A DNA stretch of 64,000 bases from Montifringilla adamsi (taxonomy: Eukaryota; Chordata; Aves; Passeriformes; Passeridae): contig JAGGNK010015558.1 in the NCBI GenBank assembly GCA_017590115.1, positions 124,001 to 188,000 of the forward strand. The letters are read 5' to 3'. The notes beneath the pieces were generated by a model. It was given only the letters and a program-made list of their open reading frames with translations, had not been told where the DNA came from and did not search any database. A program made the position numbers and the translations under genes. Of the stretch, positions 12,801 to 22,947 are shown piece by piece. Position 1 is the stretch's first letter, and every line of letters starts with the position of its first letter.

Positions 12801-13186
12801 CAGAATGAAATCTTAATGCTTATGCAAGTTCTTTGCTTCAGGGATTTTTAGGAAGTGCGTGCATACATGTATGTTTATATAAATCAAGTCAAATTTCACT
12901 CACTGTAGATAAATGAATTATGCTAATACATAGTTTTGTGTTTTATAGAGCACAGCTTGCTGATGATGAAAGAACAGTTGCTGCTAGAGACTATGACTCC
13001 ATATATACAATTTCTGGAAGCAGCTCACCTTCAGATATTTTACCAATGCTATACCTTTCTTCTGGATCACCACCAAAATACGAAGAGAAAGCATCAGTGA
13101 CAAATAATGACTATTCGCTGTCTTCTTCCTTATCTTTTTCATCTATTTCCTCAGCCACATCTGACATCAGTTCACTTAATTTTTAA
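3833..13186 (+). CDS. TMEM171: TMEM171, transmembrane protein 171 (three coding exons, gene span)
   Basis: Joined exons 3833-4463, 5498-5639 and 12949-13186 encode 336 residues; the human protein is about 324. Four hydrophobic segments lie near residues 21-44, 61-78, 108-132 and 157-180. The segment QFAQFLIFGFLFLTSGMLIS is close to the human protein as I recall it. An N-glycosylation sequon (NHT, 144-146) lies in the loop between segments 3 and 4, where human also has one. The tail is proline-rich, with PPxY motifs at 221-224 (after P218-P223), 248-251 and 299-302 (PPKY). Introns are phase 1 and phase 2, with GT-AG ends. Function is poorly known; from memory the human locus is associated with serum urate. 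PPxY motifs suggest binding to WW-domain proteins such as NEDD4-type ligases (inference). TMEM174 follows in the same orientation, as in other vertebrates. Confidence 0.95.
4464..5497 (+). other. TMEM171: TMEM171 intron 1
   Basis: Phase-1 intron of 1034 bases with GTGAGT at the left and a pyrimidine-rich TTCTTTCCCCTAG acceptor at the right. It is AT-rich, unique-looking sequence. No repeat or exon was recognised inside it. Confidence 0.85.
5498..5639 (+). CDS. TMEM171: TMEM171 coding exon 2 (polyproline and PPxY segment)
   Basis: This 142-base exon is too short for an ORF scan and was found from the splice sites. It completes Gly211 and encodes residues 212-257 plus two bases of Gly258. It begins DAVMVFPPPPPPYF and ends NPPPYHSIFSDG. 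Human TMEM171 has VGDSVIIFPPPPPPYF and a similar PPxY-IF block, from memory. The acceptor AG is at 5496-5497 and the donor GTAAGA starts at 5640 (phase 2). Confidence 0.93.
6829..6866. repeat. (CATA)n/(AT)n microsatellite
   Basis: Short runs of CATA pass into about 12 AT dinucleotides. It lies in TMEM171 intron 2 and is likely length-variable. Confidence 0.9.
7170..7720 (-). mobile_element. Endogenous retrovirus LTR, antisense, in TMEM171 intron 2
   Basis: The block matches, from memory, an avian endogenous retrovirus LTR read on the minus strand. Recognisable stretches include AAGTGTTTATTATTTCTTATC near the left end, the reverse of a polyadenylation region. The segment with CTCTATAATCTGTTTCACAC near 7557-7576 and the neighbouring CTAGTCTATCTTGAATTCTAGG also fit. 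No gag, pol or env sequence flanks it, so it appears to be a solo LTR or fragment. I could not define exact ends or a target duplication, and the family name needs a repeat-library search. Confidence 0.55.
7900..8060 (+). mobile_element. CR1 LINE, older copy, left fragment
   Basis: The sequence around 7970-8035, GTGTGTCTGGGTGGCCAAGG then GTGTGGTCAGTGGGACCAGGG, is characteristic of the distal part of the CR1 reverse transcriptase ORF. It breaks off at about 8040-8060 and appears to resume at 11109 with the next CR1 block, so a younger CR1 is inserted here. About 50 bases expected between the two halves are missing or unrecognisable. Confidence 0.65.
8060..11108 (+). mobile_element. CR1 LINE, younger copy with endonuclease and reverse transcriptase remains (inactive)
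   Basis: This is about 3 kb of CR1 ORF2 in the sense orientation. Endonuclease remnants are LRCLYTNAHSIGNKLKQL (8312-8365) and GYDFVAIPETLWDESC, from about 8387. The linker includes NRKRFYRY at about 9325-9355. Reverse transcriptase remnants include DVVYL...VPHNILL at about 9964-10025 and the catalytic-type FADD followed by TKLSG at 10210-10236. The distal block VLVAERLDMTQPRALPAQ is at about 10450-10502. The tail near 11090-11108 is TTCTATGATTCTGTG. Stops and frameshifts interrupt every domain and the endonuclease is shortened, so it cannot encode working protein. The promoter-proximal end is not resolved. Confidence 0.85.
11109..11540 (+). mobile_element. CR1 LINE, older copy, right fragment
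   Basis: The sequence continues the older CR1 just after the tail of the younger one: GTTCAGTTTTGGGTCCTTCT, then AGCTGGTGAAGG, GAGAAAAGGAGGCTTGACCT, GAAAGGAGGTTGTGGCAAGA and GGAACAGGCTGCTCAGGAGA. These are standard landmarks of the CR1 3' region. The end fades near 11540 without a clean tail. With 7900-8060 it forms one element split by a same-orientation insertion. Confidence 0.75.
12949..13186 (+). CDS. TMEM171: TMEM171 final coding exon
   Basis: The acceptor TTTTATAG ends at 12948. The exon completes Gly258 and encodes residues 259-336, with TAA at 13184-13186. The block RDYDSIYTISGSSS matches the human RDCESIYTISGTNS region as I recall it. PPKYEEK (299-305) matches the human PPRYEEK. The last 25 residues are serine-rich and appear poorly conserved. 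Confidence 0.93.
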
Positions 13187-13260
13187 TAAAACATACACAG
13201 AGATTTACAATTTTTGAATTTATTTCCATTTTGTAATAAAAGCAGTAATGTTGTCTGTGT
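13187..13260 (+). terminator. TMEM171: TMEM171 3' UTR with polyadenylation signals
   Basis: AATAAA overlaps the stop codon (13185-13190), and a second AATAAA lies at 13235-13240. The GT-rich string TTGTCTGTGTCT follows at about 13250-13262, as expected downstream of a cleavage site. The second signal is the more plausible one, giving a short 3' UTR. Confidence 0.6.
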
Positions 13261-13262
13261 CT

Positions 13263-16200
13263 AATTTTTCATCAGGAAGAATAAACAATGAACTCGGATT
13301 TCAACAAATAGTAGAGATGGCTGGGCCTCTGCTAAAGCAGTCTGAAGGGAGTTCACTGCAAGAACATTAAATGCTCATCTTGTTCTGCTACAGCTTCAGT
13401 TTCTATTTATAGCTGTTCTTTTTATAATGAAGCCACTAAGTAGAAACCAACTTTTTTTATTATTTTAATTAAATCTGTTTGGAGCTTCAAAGAAAGAAAT
13501 AAAAACACTTCCTAATTATTTCTATTTTGGCATGACTTTTGTGGAAAATATTTGTTTACAAAGTTATGGCCTTTACAAGTACTTGAGGAGCATTCACATA
13601 TAGGGATATTAAGGTTGCTATGAAGATGCCAAAGATGCTATGAAGAGCTTCAGTGCTTACCTCTTGGTCTGCCTGGTAACAGACACTCCATATTTAGGCT
13701 ATCTCTGGTCCTTATGTAAGTATAATCCCTAGGAAAATCAGTTTTAGCTGCAGTTAAGAGCCCAAAGGCAGCCCTGAGGATAGATAATAGACTAACAGTT
13801 TAACTGTGGTAACAACTGGTTTCAGGTGGATTATTCTGCTGTTTTATATCATTATTCATGGATTACACAAGGGGTGCTTATTGTGTGAGAGTGAGCACCA
13901 CAAAGCAATGGTGTCTTCAAGGTGCAGACATTACTTATCAGCAGAGGCAGTTTCACAAACCACAAATGTTTTTAACTGATGTAACACTTGACAGACCCTT
14001 CAGATATACAGCCCTCTTAGCTCTTCCATCCTGCTGCAACCCCAGGGTAGTGGTAGTGGCCTGCCTTCAGGGTGGAGCTTCTAATTCTATTTTGTGTTTG
14101 TTTGCACGTGTTCCCAAACTGAAGGATTGGCTTGTATTAGGTAAAGATAATTAGGAGGAACTGAGTTGCTGCTATCCTTGACATCTTACAATTTGCTCTG
14201 AAGGCTGTTTGAGAAAAACAGATTGGATTCTGTGCCCATACAAGCGGCAGGGCTACAGTTTGGGCTTGGTTCAGCCTGGTGAATTTGCCAGCATTAAAAC
14301 TTCTTGCAAGAGTGATCTCTGAATTGTTCAGCTGAGTCTCTGAACAGCTGTGTGCTGTGGGACCTCAGTTACACCTCCACTCACTTACCATGCTGAATTT
14401 CGGAGAACTTAACTGTAACAGGATCCCAGACCATGAATTAAGAATAAATTCCCTCCTGTGCCTAGGGAAAAGTGATTTCTTTGTGTCATCTTGTTGTGAA
14501 CATGCTTCTCACCTGCTTACTGCTTTAGAGAGATGTTCAGGAGCTCCTGCATTTGCCATTTATTTCCAATTCTGTGTTACTCCCTCAGTTATGCCAGAAC
14601 AGCCCTTTGTGCAGCCACACAAAAACGAACCAGCCAGTGAGGGAAGTATATTTAGCCAGTAATAGAGCTGAGGGGCTTATGCATGCAGAGTAATGAGCAA
14701 ACACGGCACAGAGGGGGATTTAGTATGTAGGAGCTGATTAAACTGGCATGACTCAGCCATTGGAAATGTCTGTATGAAGAAAGGGAATTCACAACAGCCA
14801 GCAGGCATTTTGTCCTCTTCTCTTTCAAATGTTTTTTACCTAGTGAGTGTTTCAAGGATGTTTCTCCTTACACGCAATCTGCAATGCAAGCTATAGTTTG
14901 CCATCTTTGTGATTGTTTTTTTAAGCTTTTGCTCCTACTTTTTAAACAGCGGGGCCCACTGCTGTGCATGATTTTTGCATACATAACTTTGTACATGTCT
15001 AGGGAGCGTGTTTCTCTCTCAAATTATCCTATTGTCATACAACAAGAACAGAAGCTGGGGTATTTTACTGGAAAGATCCCATGCAACAAAGCCCATGTTA
15101 GCTTTATCCTGTTGTTCAGAACACTCATTTTCTGAAAAGGCTAAATATCAAAACATGTTTTAGCAAATCTGGAAATATTTTACCATCTTAAAAAAAAAAT
15201 CAGTTGCATCTGGTGGTAAACTGAAAAAGTATCAACCTTTTCTGCTGCCTTCAATTTGCTCAGTCAGTTGTTCCCAAGATGGACCTAAGAAACCAGACAA
15301 ATCAAGCAGAATATGTTGATTCATCTGAGTTCTCTGTAAAAGAGACATAATCTTGTTTTCCTTCAAGGTTATTGTATTTTGATCATCTACTGGAGAGCCT
15401 TCTGTGGATCACTTTATTTCTAAAAAAGCAGAAACCTTCACAGAAACCACGGTTCAGAAAGCTGCTGACTTGGCTTCAGACTCGGCATCTGAGTTTCCTG
15501 AGGATAGCTGTTACTGCTGAAAACAAGGATTGAAAATGGAATTTTTCTCTCTATGATTTTGAGAAGATGCTTAGGAAACAGATCAGTTTACAGCTGTATT
15601 AGTATCTTCTATTTTTGACTTTGAAAATCATTACTTGAAAACACAGTGGATGTGCTGGGTGCCTCTCCATAAACTGCTCAGCACTGAAGTAGTTAACATA
15701 GCCAGTGTAACAGTATTTGCTGTGTTGTTGAAATCTGTTACAGCAAGGTCAGAAAATGAGTAAGAGGCGAGCAAGTCTGCCATCACCACTGAAGGCTACC
15801 ACTGGGTGAATGGCAGTAGAGGGAAGAATTTTTGATGTGGGGAGTAGGAGTGAAATGTCTGTATTAGAAAGGAAGCAACACCTTGTAAAACTATAAAAGT
15901 AGCTTAAAATAATACGAAATAGCATTTTTATTGAGGAAGTGAGATACTTTACTGTCCCACTAATGGTGCTATAACCCTCTTTCTACTCTAAGGTTAACTT
16001 AAGCGTTTGACATACAAATGCTAGTGAGCAAATCAAGTTGGTTACTGATTCACACTTACTTAAACAGGCAAAGTGGGAGGTAAGGGTTGCTTGCCCTCTC
16101 TAAGTGAAGGTCTTTCTTCCTTGCTGCCTGCACTGACACTGCTGTGCTTCTAACTGCAACACTGCAATCCTTTGCATATGAGGGATTCACAAAAATATAA

Positions 16201-19200
16201 ATTAATACCTTTTCTCTAGGAAAAGTCCTTCCTACATCAACAGCAGCTAAAAAAACCGAACAGTTAACTCATCTGGAAAACTGAGATTGCACAGGGCTTT
16301 GCAATGTTGCTATGTTTTTGTGATAGCAGCGCTTGCTATCACAAGGGCATGATTGCACCCACCCCATCTTTACCCTTTGTGGTTTGTGTTGCTGTATTCA
16401 TTTATCCCTTTTCCATCCTAACTCTTCAAATGACTTGTAGTGGCAGTATCTCCACATTCTGCACTGAACATACCAGACTTCAGTGCTCCTCCCTCTATCA
16501 CACATGCATGCATCTCAACAATTAGGAAAAACCTGCATTTTGGTGTGCCTGCTCACAAGACAATATTTTCCAGAGCATATAAAGCCACCTTGCTGGTAAA
16601 TGCAGTTGTGGACAGCTGGCTGAATCTGCTCCTCACAATTTATTTGTGCTTTGAGTCTCGCAGTGCAGTAGTTCAGGGGTGAAAGGCCCACTCACAGTGG
16701 TTATTCATGTACTGCTCTTACACGTGTAATTCATGTTTTCCATTAAAGACTCCATGTGCAGTTACCTTTCTCTAGGAAAAGGTCCCACTAACTCAAACCA
16801 CTGACTCCTTAATCTCCCTAAATTATGGACTGATTAGTACTTATTTATTTTAAAGCTAATCAATGTGCAATACTGTGTGTTGTGCAGCTTCTTTTGCATC
16901 TTCTAAGTTCCTGCTTATATAACGGGTGTGTAAGAAAATAAAACATTCCTATAAGAGGCCGATAATGTGAACAACTGTAAAAATAGGTAACATAAGGAGA
17001 AGAAGAAAGGGTTAAGTGACAGCCTGTCAGTGTTCACTAGGATGACTCTTCAAACAGGTTAGAGAACTGAGGGGGTGCAGAGCACCTGCTTCCAGCAGCA
17101 AGCACTGCAGGGGACGTCTGCACTGGTAATAGAAAATTAGGTGGAGGAACAGAAAGCAAAGCAATGCTTGTGTTCAAGGGTAAGGTCTGAAGCAGATGAG
17201 AACAAAACTGTACTGAGATCTGAAAACAGCACTCATTCTAAAAACCTCACTCCGACTAATTTTCCTTCTTTTCACAAAACTCTTTTGCTTAGGAGTCATA
17301 CCAGGTAAAAGGGATGCATTTAGTAAATTGACATTTTTAAGTGAGTCCCCAGAACACACATTATTTGCAAAGAAATGCACTGGTCTTAAAAAAATCAGTG
17401 TGATCCAATAATCTCTTAAGACCTTGACAGCTGCCTGACTTCAGCATTACCACTCTCTGGGCAAGTAACTGGAGAAATGTGGGGATGCATAGGGGAAACT
17501 GTCTTACAGAGAGGGAACAGTTTACAGGGAAAGGAATAATGTTAATGTAGATCCTAGCACACCAAATGGAGAGTGTTTTCCATCCTATTTTAAAAGTTCA
17601 AGTGGCATGCATTTTTGAAAGGAAAAAAAGAATCCTGTGTTCTCCAGCTCTACTGTGGACTTGCTCAACACATGAAGTCATGTCCTAGACCAGAGGAAAG
17701 GAGACAGCTGTGGGATGACACAACACCCAACTTGGAAAATTCTGATTCCAGACAGAGTCTAAAGACCACTCTGTGGGATTGAGGAAGTGCTCCAGCACGA
17801 TCCCATTGCAAATAGCAGTTGAAGAGTTCTTGAATGAATGAAAGGAGCAAGGTGACACTACATCTGTATAAACTATTAGCTAGACAGCTATTATAATATA
17901 ACGCTGCTTTTAAAAGGATGTTGGAAAGCCTGAAAGATTCAGCAGTGGCAAGGATGATTCATAGTATGGAAAAACCTGACTTGTAAAGAGCAGTAACAGT
18001 TCATTCCATTAAGTTTAATAAATGTAAGGTTAAAGGTGATTTTGACTTTGGCTATAATTACCAGTGCAAAGACAATTTATCTAGTATTTCAGCACTTTCT
18101 AGTTTAGTTGTCATCATAAAAAACCACTGCATTGCAAGACTGATCTCTTTGCTCAAGAGGTGCAGAGAATCCTGACCAGACTTAGTGTTGTGGGAAAGGC
18201 TGATCTTAAGTGTATTTGTCAGAAAATTTGTTGACACCCTGGGTAACAAGGGTGACTTAATAATCCTGCATTTAGAAGCTTCACAGCTTTTTTTTTAAGG
18301 AATCCAGCACTAATGTAGAAACAAGGTCTGTGTGCTAAAAAATGAGAAAGACATCTGCAATTCCATTCAGCACCAGTTCTAAAGGTGCCAAATTTGGTGA
18401 ATAGCCCTTTCCAGGAAAGAGCTGTCGTCACACAGTGTGATGTGAATGCACAGTAGACTAAAGGCACTTTTACTGTCTAAAAGCAGTCGAAAAGGTAAAT
18501 TTTCTAATTCTAGAGCTATTTTTAATCTTACAAATTTCAGGATAAGCTTGCTTCCCCAGAGCTGCTGGTAGCAGGAAATAGCATTATGTGTTCCACTGCC
18601 TGAGCAGTTATCAATGTCCTGTGTGTAGTACCCTGCCATGCTAGTCAAAACAGGCAGAGTAGATGGAGATATTTCTTCCTTAAGGAATTACACAAAGACA
18701 TTCTACCGGAACCCTTCAACAGCAATTGCTTTAGTCTGAAACTGTTAGGAAACAGAAAATTTCAAAATTCAATAATCTGTCTGTTTAATATATGAGATGT
18801 GAGTTCAGCAGAAGATAGTTCATTGTGATATGAAGAAGTATCCTAGGTATCTGTGAGTACAGGATAAGATTCCTCAAGTTTAGCATTACAGGAGATGCTT
18901 TCTCTTTCCTACAGTGATGTGCCATTCAGGGTATTTGGGCATTATTCTCTATAAACCTTAAAACCTACAACAAAAAATGTCCAGAATTAAGGGGAAATTA
19001 TAGGGTAATTTTACTACTTCAACCAGCTGGAAAGCTTTGGCTGTCTTGAAATAAGGTTTCTCCCAGAGCCAACAGTTCTCCCAGGCTTCTCAGTGCTCAC
19101 CATCCTGTTGCCACCCTCCTGCTCACCTAGTGGTTGCCCCAGAAAAATATCAGAAAGCGTACTTTGGTATTTTTTTAAACCATGAACTGCAAAATGAGCT

Positions 19201-19735
19201 GCAACAGAGGTCCAGGCATGACTATAAATGTTATGCTTCAGAGCGTGGAAAAGCATTCCTAGCAGAGGCCATGTGGAATTTTCCTGCAGAAAATTGAGCA
19301 GGAAGTGGAGAGCAAGGATCTCTTCACTGCTGTTGACTAAACATATGCTGTCCATATGTTGGATGCATCAGCTAGCTGGGGCCAAGGAAAAGCTGCAATA
19401 GCTTCAGCTTGCTTTTTCTGCTATCCAGAATGAGCACAGTATCATGGGTGCTAAATTAAAGAAGAAGAAACACAAGGAGACAGGCAGTCACGCAGGGGTG
19501 AATCCCTTTCGGAAGTGATAGTGGTAATTCAAGAAATCTTCAGTGATGGCTTCAGGCTTCACTTCCCAGACCTTTGTTCTTTCAAGCAAAGTTTATTCTT
19601 TCACATGATGGACTCTGTTAACCATACACACAAAAAGTTCTTGTATAACTAACCTGAACCTTCGACTTTAAATGCTCTGCCATGTCCTTTACAAGCCCCC
19701 TTTCTCTTGAAGGAGAAGATACATTATACTCAGTA
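13263..19735. other. TMEM171-TMEM174 intergenic region
   Basis: About 6.4 kb of AT-rich sequence with no recognised coding exon and no clear transposable element. Another AATAAA is at about 13498-13503. The right end must hold the TMEM174 promoter. TGTTAACC at about 19617 resembles an HNF1 half-site, which would suit a kidney gene, but a single half-site is weak evidence. Confidence 0.5.
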
Positions 19736-20370
19736 ATGGAGCAAAACAACAACAACAGTGTAGAAGATTTCTCCTTGAATGTTTTTTCTGTCACTCCTTG
19801 TCAGCCAAACAGATCTGATGCCCTAGTATCAGATGGGGATAAAGCTGGCACCACTCTGCTCTTTTCAGGTGTGTTTTTGGGACTGGTGGGGATCACTTTC
19901 ACTGTGATGGGATGGATAAAATATGATGGCATTACTCACCTGGAGTGGACTCAATTACTAGGGCCTATTCTGCTGTCTGTTGGGGTGACTTTTATTCTGA
20001 TTGCTGTTTGTAAATTTAACATGCTTACATGCAAGCCCTGTAAAGAAAGAGAGGAAAATACGTCGGAACTTGATCAGGCTGCAAGCGGACAGTCCTTTGT
20101 CTTCACTGGCATTAACCAGCCTATAACTTTCCATGGTGCCACAGTGGTACAGTACATCCCTCCGCCGTACCCATCCCAGGAAGGCACTGCTGTGAGTCCC
20201 GGCTACCTTCACCCGGTGCTCAGCTGCTGCAGTGCTGCTCCCCCCAGCACCTCGCCAGTCCTCACCTCGGCTTCTCCTCACTTCTGCCCTGCCTACACCC
20301 TGGACAACCTGGCTTTTACTGGAGATGAGACCTACACTGCTTATCTTGCAGAGAATTCCAGGAATCAGAG
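19736..20370 (+). CDS. TMEM174: TMEM174 coding exon 1
   Basis: The exon encodes residues 1-211 plus two bases of Arg212 and contains both membrane segments. The donor is AG|GTACAT at 20371. Without splicing, the frame runs only to a stop at 20381-20383, adding three residues after Arg212. Residues 150-210 are rich in Ser, Pro, Ala and Cys and are the most diverged part from the human protein. Confidence 0.95.
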
Positions 20371-21896
20371 GTACATCTTCTGAAATGCCTTAGTGTGTTT
20401 GGACACAGGCTTCTGAATATCTTAAGTACAATGTGTGGTTTCATAAGAAACTACAGCTAGTCCAGGACATTATCCTTCTCAGACTTTTATTATCCTTGTT
20501 AGGAATTTTTCTTTAGTGAGGAAATGTACTTTTCCTGTAAAGTGTTTTTATACAATTTAAATTCATTTATAAATGCCTTTTGGTTTTCAGTAAGCTAAAC
20601 CTCTTATTACTTTTTAAGATATATGTGCTCCTGTTTGTGGAGGTTTTCTTATGTTTATCTTGCCACCTTTTAGTTATTATATGTATGACACCAAGATGAT
20701 TTTTTTGCCTTTTTTTAAATATACCTTTTATATAACTTTTATATATCCTCAGTATTCTTAGCAAGCATGCTTGTAATTCCTTAAGTCTGATAACTTAGCA
20801 TAGCCTTAGTATCCTGTTAGGTCAGGAGACCAAACATCCTGAAGGCCTTGTGGTACGACGCCAGAAAACTCTACACTGTCTTGGGAAACCAAGGTCCTCT
20901 CTAGAACATATCCTGTAAACTAGAGATTCGACTCATCCGGGGGGAATTCCATGGATGGGGGAATATCACACCATTCATCCAGGCTTCCCATTGGGGTACC
21001 CCTGTTAGATATGCTAATTTGTAAGGTCAATAAAGTGTACACACCATCTATCGTGGGGCTGCATTGCAGTGCATCCCACCTTGGTGCCTTGGGGCACCAT
21101 AAGGATCCTTATTAAATACTGAGGTAAAACCCCTTATCCCTTAACCATGTCTGGCTCTCAATTTTTAAGACCAGGAAAAGGCATCATGTAGAGCCAGAGG
21201 CTTCCACTCAAACACAATCACAACATAATTCAGCACACAAACAGCATTTCTGCAACAATGCAAGAATCAGTCTGGTACCAGATGCTCTCCCTCCTGAATA
21301 CACCTGGTCACAATATGCTGCTCTCCCACTGTAACAACCTTCCAGCTCTTCCTCTTTTCCTAGTTTTGAGGCATAAACAATATTGGTCATGTTGCACAGC
21401 AGTATTGCACACAAAATAATTTTCTATAATTCCTTCCTCCAAGAAAAAATATTCTAATTACAGGAATTACTCATAATTATATCCTTTCTGCAACACAAGT
21501 CACTGTTAGTTCATTTATCAAAGTCTTTTTGAAAAACTGCTGACTGACCCATTGTCCTCAGCAATATGAGTGACAGGCATAGGCAGGGTGGAGACAAAGG
21601 TCACCTCCTGACACTTCTAAACTTCATGAAAAAACACAGCAAAGAGCTGAATCACAGTAAAACTTCATCTCATAGCATCTTCTGAAGAAGCCGGGGAGTA
21701 CTTTTCCCAGGCAAGGCTGGGAGGATAAAACACTGAAATTACATGAATGGTCTGGTAGATTCTTTTTGTATCTGCTCCTCTTCCTCTTTTCAGGTCAGAA
21801 GACAGTTCTGATGAACCAGAAGGACTGCTGGAAGACTATGTCCGTAATAACTTGTGTCCTCCACGTTATGAGGAAATATACCCTTTTTCTTCATAA
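19736..21896 (+). CDS. TMEM174: TMEM174, transmembrane protein 174 (two coding exons, gene span)
   Basis: Joined exons 19736-20370 and 21794-21896 encode 245 residues; the human protein is 243. Two membrane segments lie near residues 38-61 (FSGVFLGLVGITFTVMGW) and 74-95 (GPILLSVGVTFILIAV). The cytoplasmic-type stretch SFVFTGINQPITFHGATVVQ (120-139) is nearly identical to human as I recall it. PPxY motifs are PPPY (142-145) and PPRY (234-237), the latter within PPRYEEIY. Human and mouse TMEM174 are kidney proximal-tubule proteins reported to interact with the phosphate transporter NPT2A. A similar role in birds is inference. The start at 19736 aligns with the human start and has G at -3 and +4. 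An in-frame ATG at 19682 would add 18 residues. Confidence 0.95.
20371..21793 (+). other. TMEM174: TMEM174 intron
   Basis: Phase-2 intron of 1423 bases. It starts with GTACAT and ends with the pyrimidine-rich CCTCTTCCTCTTTTCAG. The middle (20815-21183) is a solo LTR. The rest is AT-rich unique sequence. Confidence 0.9.
20815..21183 (+). mobile_element. Solo LTR of an avian endogenous retrovirus (ERVL-like) in the TMEM174 intron, sense
   Basis: The element starts TGTTAGGTCAGGAGACC, carries AATAAAGTGTACACACC at about 21028 and GGGGCACCATAAGGATCC at about 21090, and ends GGAAAAGGCA, so it has TG...CA ends over about 369 bases. The pattern matches avian ERVL-type LTRs from memory. No internal retroviral genes flank it, so it is a recombined solo LTR. 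No clear target duplication is visible. It lies in the same direction as TMEM174, so its polyadenylation signal is in sense. Confidence 0.7.
21794..21896 (+). CDS. TMEM174: TMEM174 final coding exon
   Basis: This short exon, found from splice sites, completes Arg212 and encodes SEDSSDEPEGLLEDY to the C-terminal CPPRYEEIYPFSS, with TAA at 21894-21896. Human TMEM174 ends with a matching SPPPYEEIYSLPR. The acidic stretch before the PPxY motif is also shared in character. Confidence 0.93.
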
Positions 21897-22947
21897 AATC
21901 ATCATGGACAAGAGACAACAATCCTAAGAGATGCTAGCAAGAATCCAAAAAAATCTTTTCTTTAAACACTTGTGTGATAAGACAGTGTGAGCAAGTTCTT
22001 GATATTCATACACAGTATCACTGAAGCTATTTAACTGACCCCTTCCTTTTTCTCTGTCAAAATTCATTAGCCCTTTGCAATGCAGCTTAATAGCAGAGCT
22101 ATTAATTATTCAATGGCTAAACTATTAATAGCAAAGCTATTAAACTCAAAGATCCAAATCCATATTAGGATTCCCCAACAAGAAGCTTGATTTTCAGACT
22201 TGCTGAAACCAGGGTGAACTGTGAATGCACACTATGTTTGTGGAAGATCATGATTGCTCCTGGACATCCAGGCATCTTTAGAAAATACTTGATTTTTTTC
22301 TTGAGGTATTTTCATTCTTGATTGCTTGGGAAATTTCAAAAGTGCTCAAGTGTCTGATCCATGAAAGTGCATTTTATATCTTAATTTTGTCTGATTCTTT
22401 AGAAGAGCTTACTCATTAATAAGTCCAGTCTACAGATTAGACTTTCTCAGCTTGCTTTACCTGGACAACCAGTCCTGTTGCACAGCCCAGTCCTGTAGGC
22501 ATTTTTTGCAGCATCCTGCTTGAACCAGAGCACCTCAGAACAGAGAAACAAATAGTGACTTCTTTTACACAGATCTCTAAGACATCTTGCATGCATCAAA
22601 TTCAGTTTCCTTCCCTGCCTGATGGGGGGCAAAGCACAGTCTGCTGCCAGGAGTCCTAATAACTACGAAGTTAATGTCACTAAAGAAAATGGCATCTTTC
22701 TGAAGCATCGACAAAGATGTGTCATCCTGCCGCTGTTAAGGACTTCGGCAATCACAGCTGCTGCACCCCACTCTGTGGGAGGGCTGTGGTGAAACACCTC
22801 TAAGGTCCCTTCTTATTTGAATGTGGGTCTTAGGCACACAACCCAGGCTGCAGGTTGCACCCAGAGTATTAGGCAACTGTGGGTTGTAGTAAACTTTCTT
22901 GCTCAAGTTCAGTTTGGTTCCATGTGTTGAATCCACAACAATTTGAG
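21897..22947 (+). other. TMEM174 3' UTR and downstream sequence
   Basis: AT-rich sequence, presumably the 3' UTR at its left. The only nearby polyadenylation-type hexamer noticed is the variant ATTAAA at 22139-22144; an AATAAA occurs much later at about 24116. Two near-identical hairpin-forming 19-mers (22087-22105 and 22125-22143) sit here. Nothing else was recognised. Confidence 0.4.
22087..22143. repeat. Pair of near-identical 19-base hairpins
   Basis: Each unit is TTAATAGC, three bases (AGA or AAA), then GCTATTAA, an exact inverted repeat with 8-base arms. Unit starts are 38 bases apart. The second unit overlaps CTATTAATAG, which fits the MEF2 consensus, and the ATTAAA at 22139. Confidence 0.75.

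Larger units (their letters stand above)
5640..12948 (+). other. TMEM171: TMEM171 intron 2, packed with retroelements
   Basis: Phase-2 intron of 7309 bases with GTAAGA at the left and TTTTATAG at the right. From left to right it holds unique sequence (5640-6830), an AT-rich microsatellite (6829-6866), an antisense LTR (about 7170-7720), an old CR1 split by a younger CR1 (about 7900-11540), and sequence of unknown origin to 12948. More than half of the intron is mobile-element derived. Confidence 0.85.
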
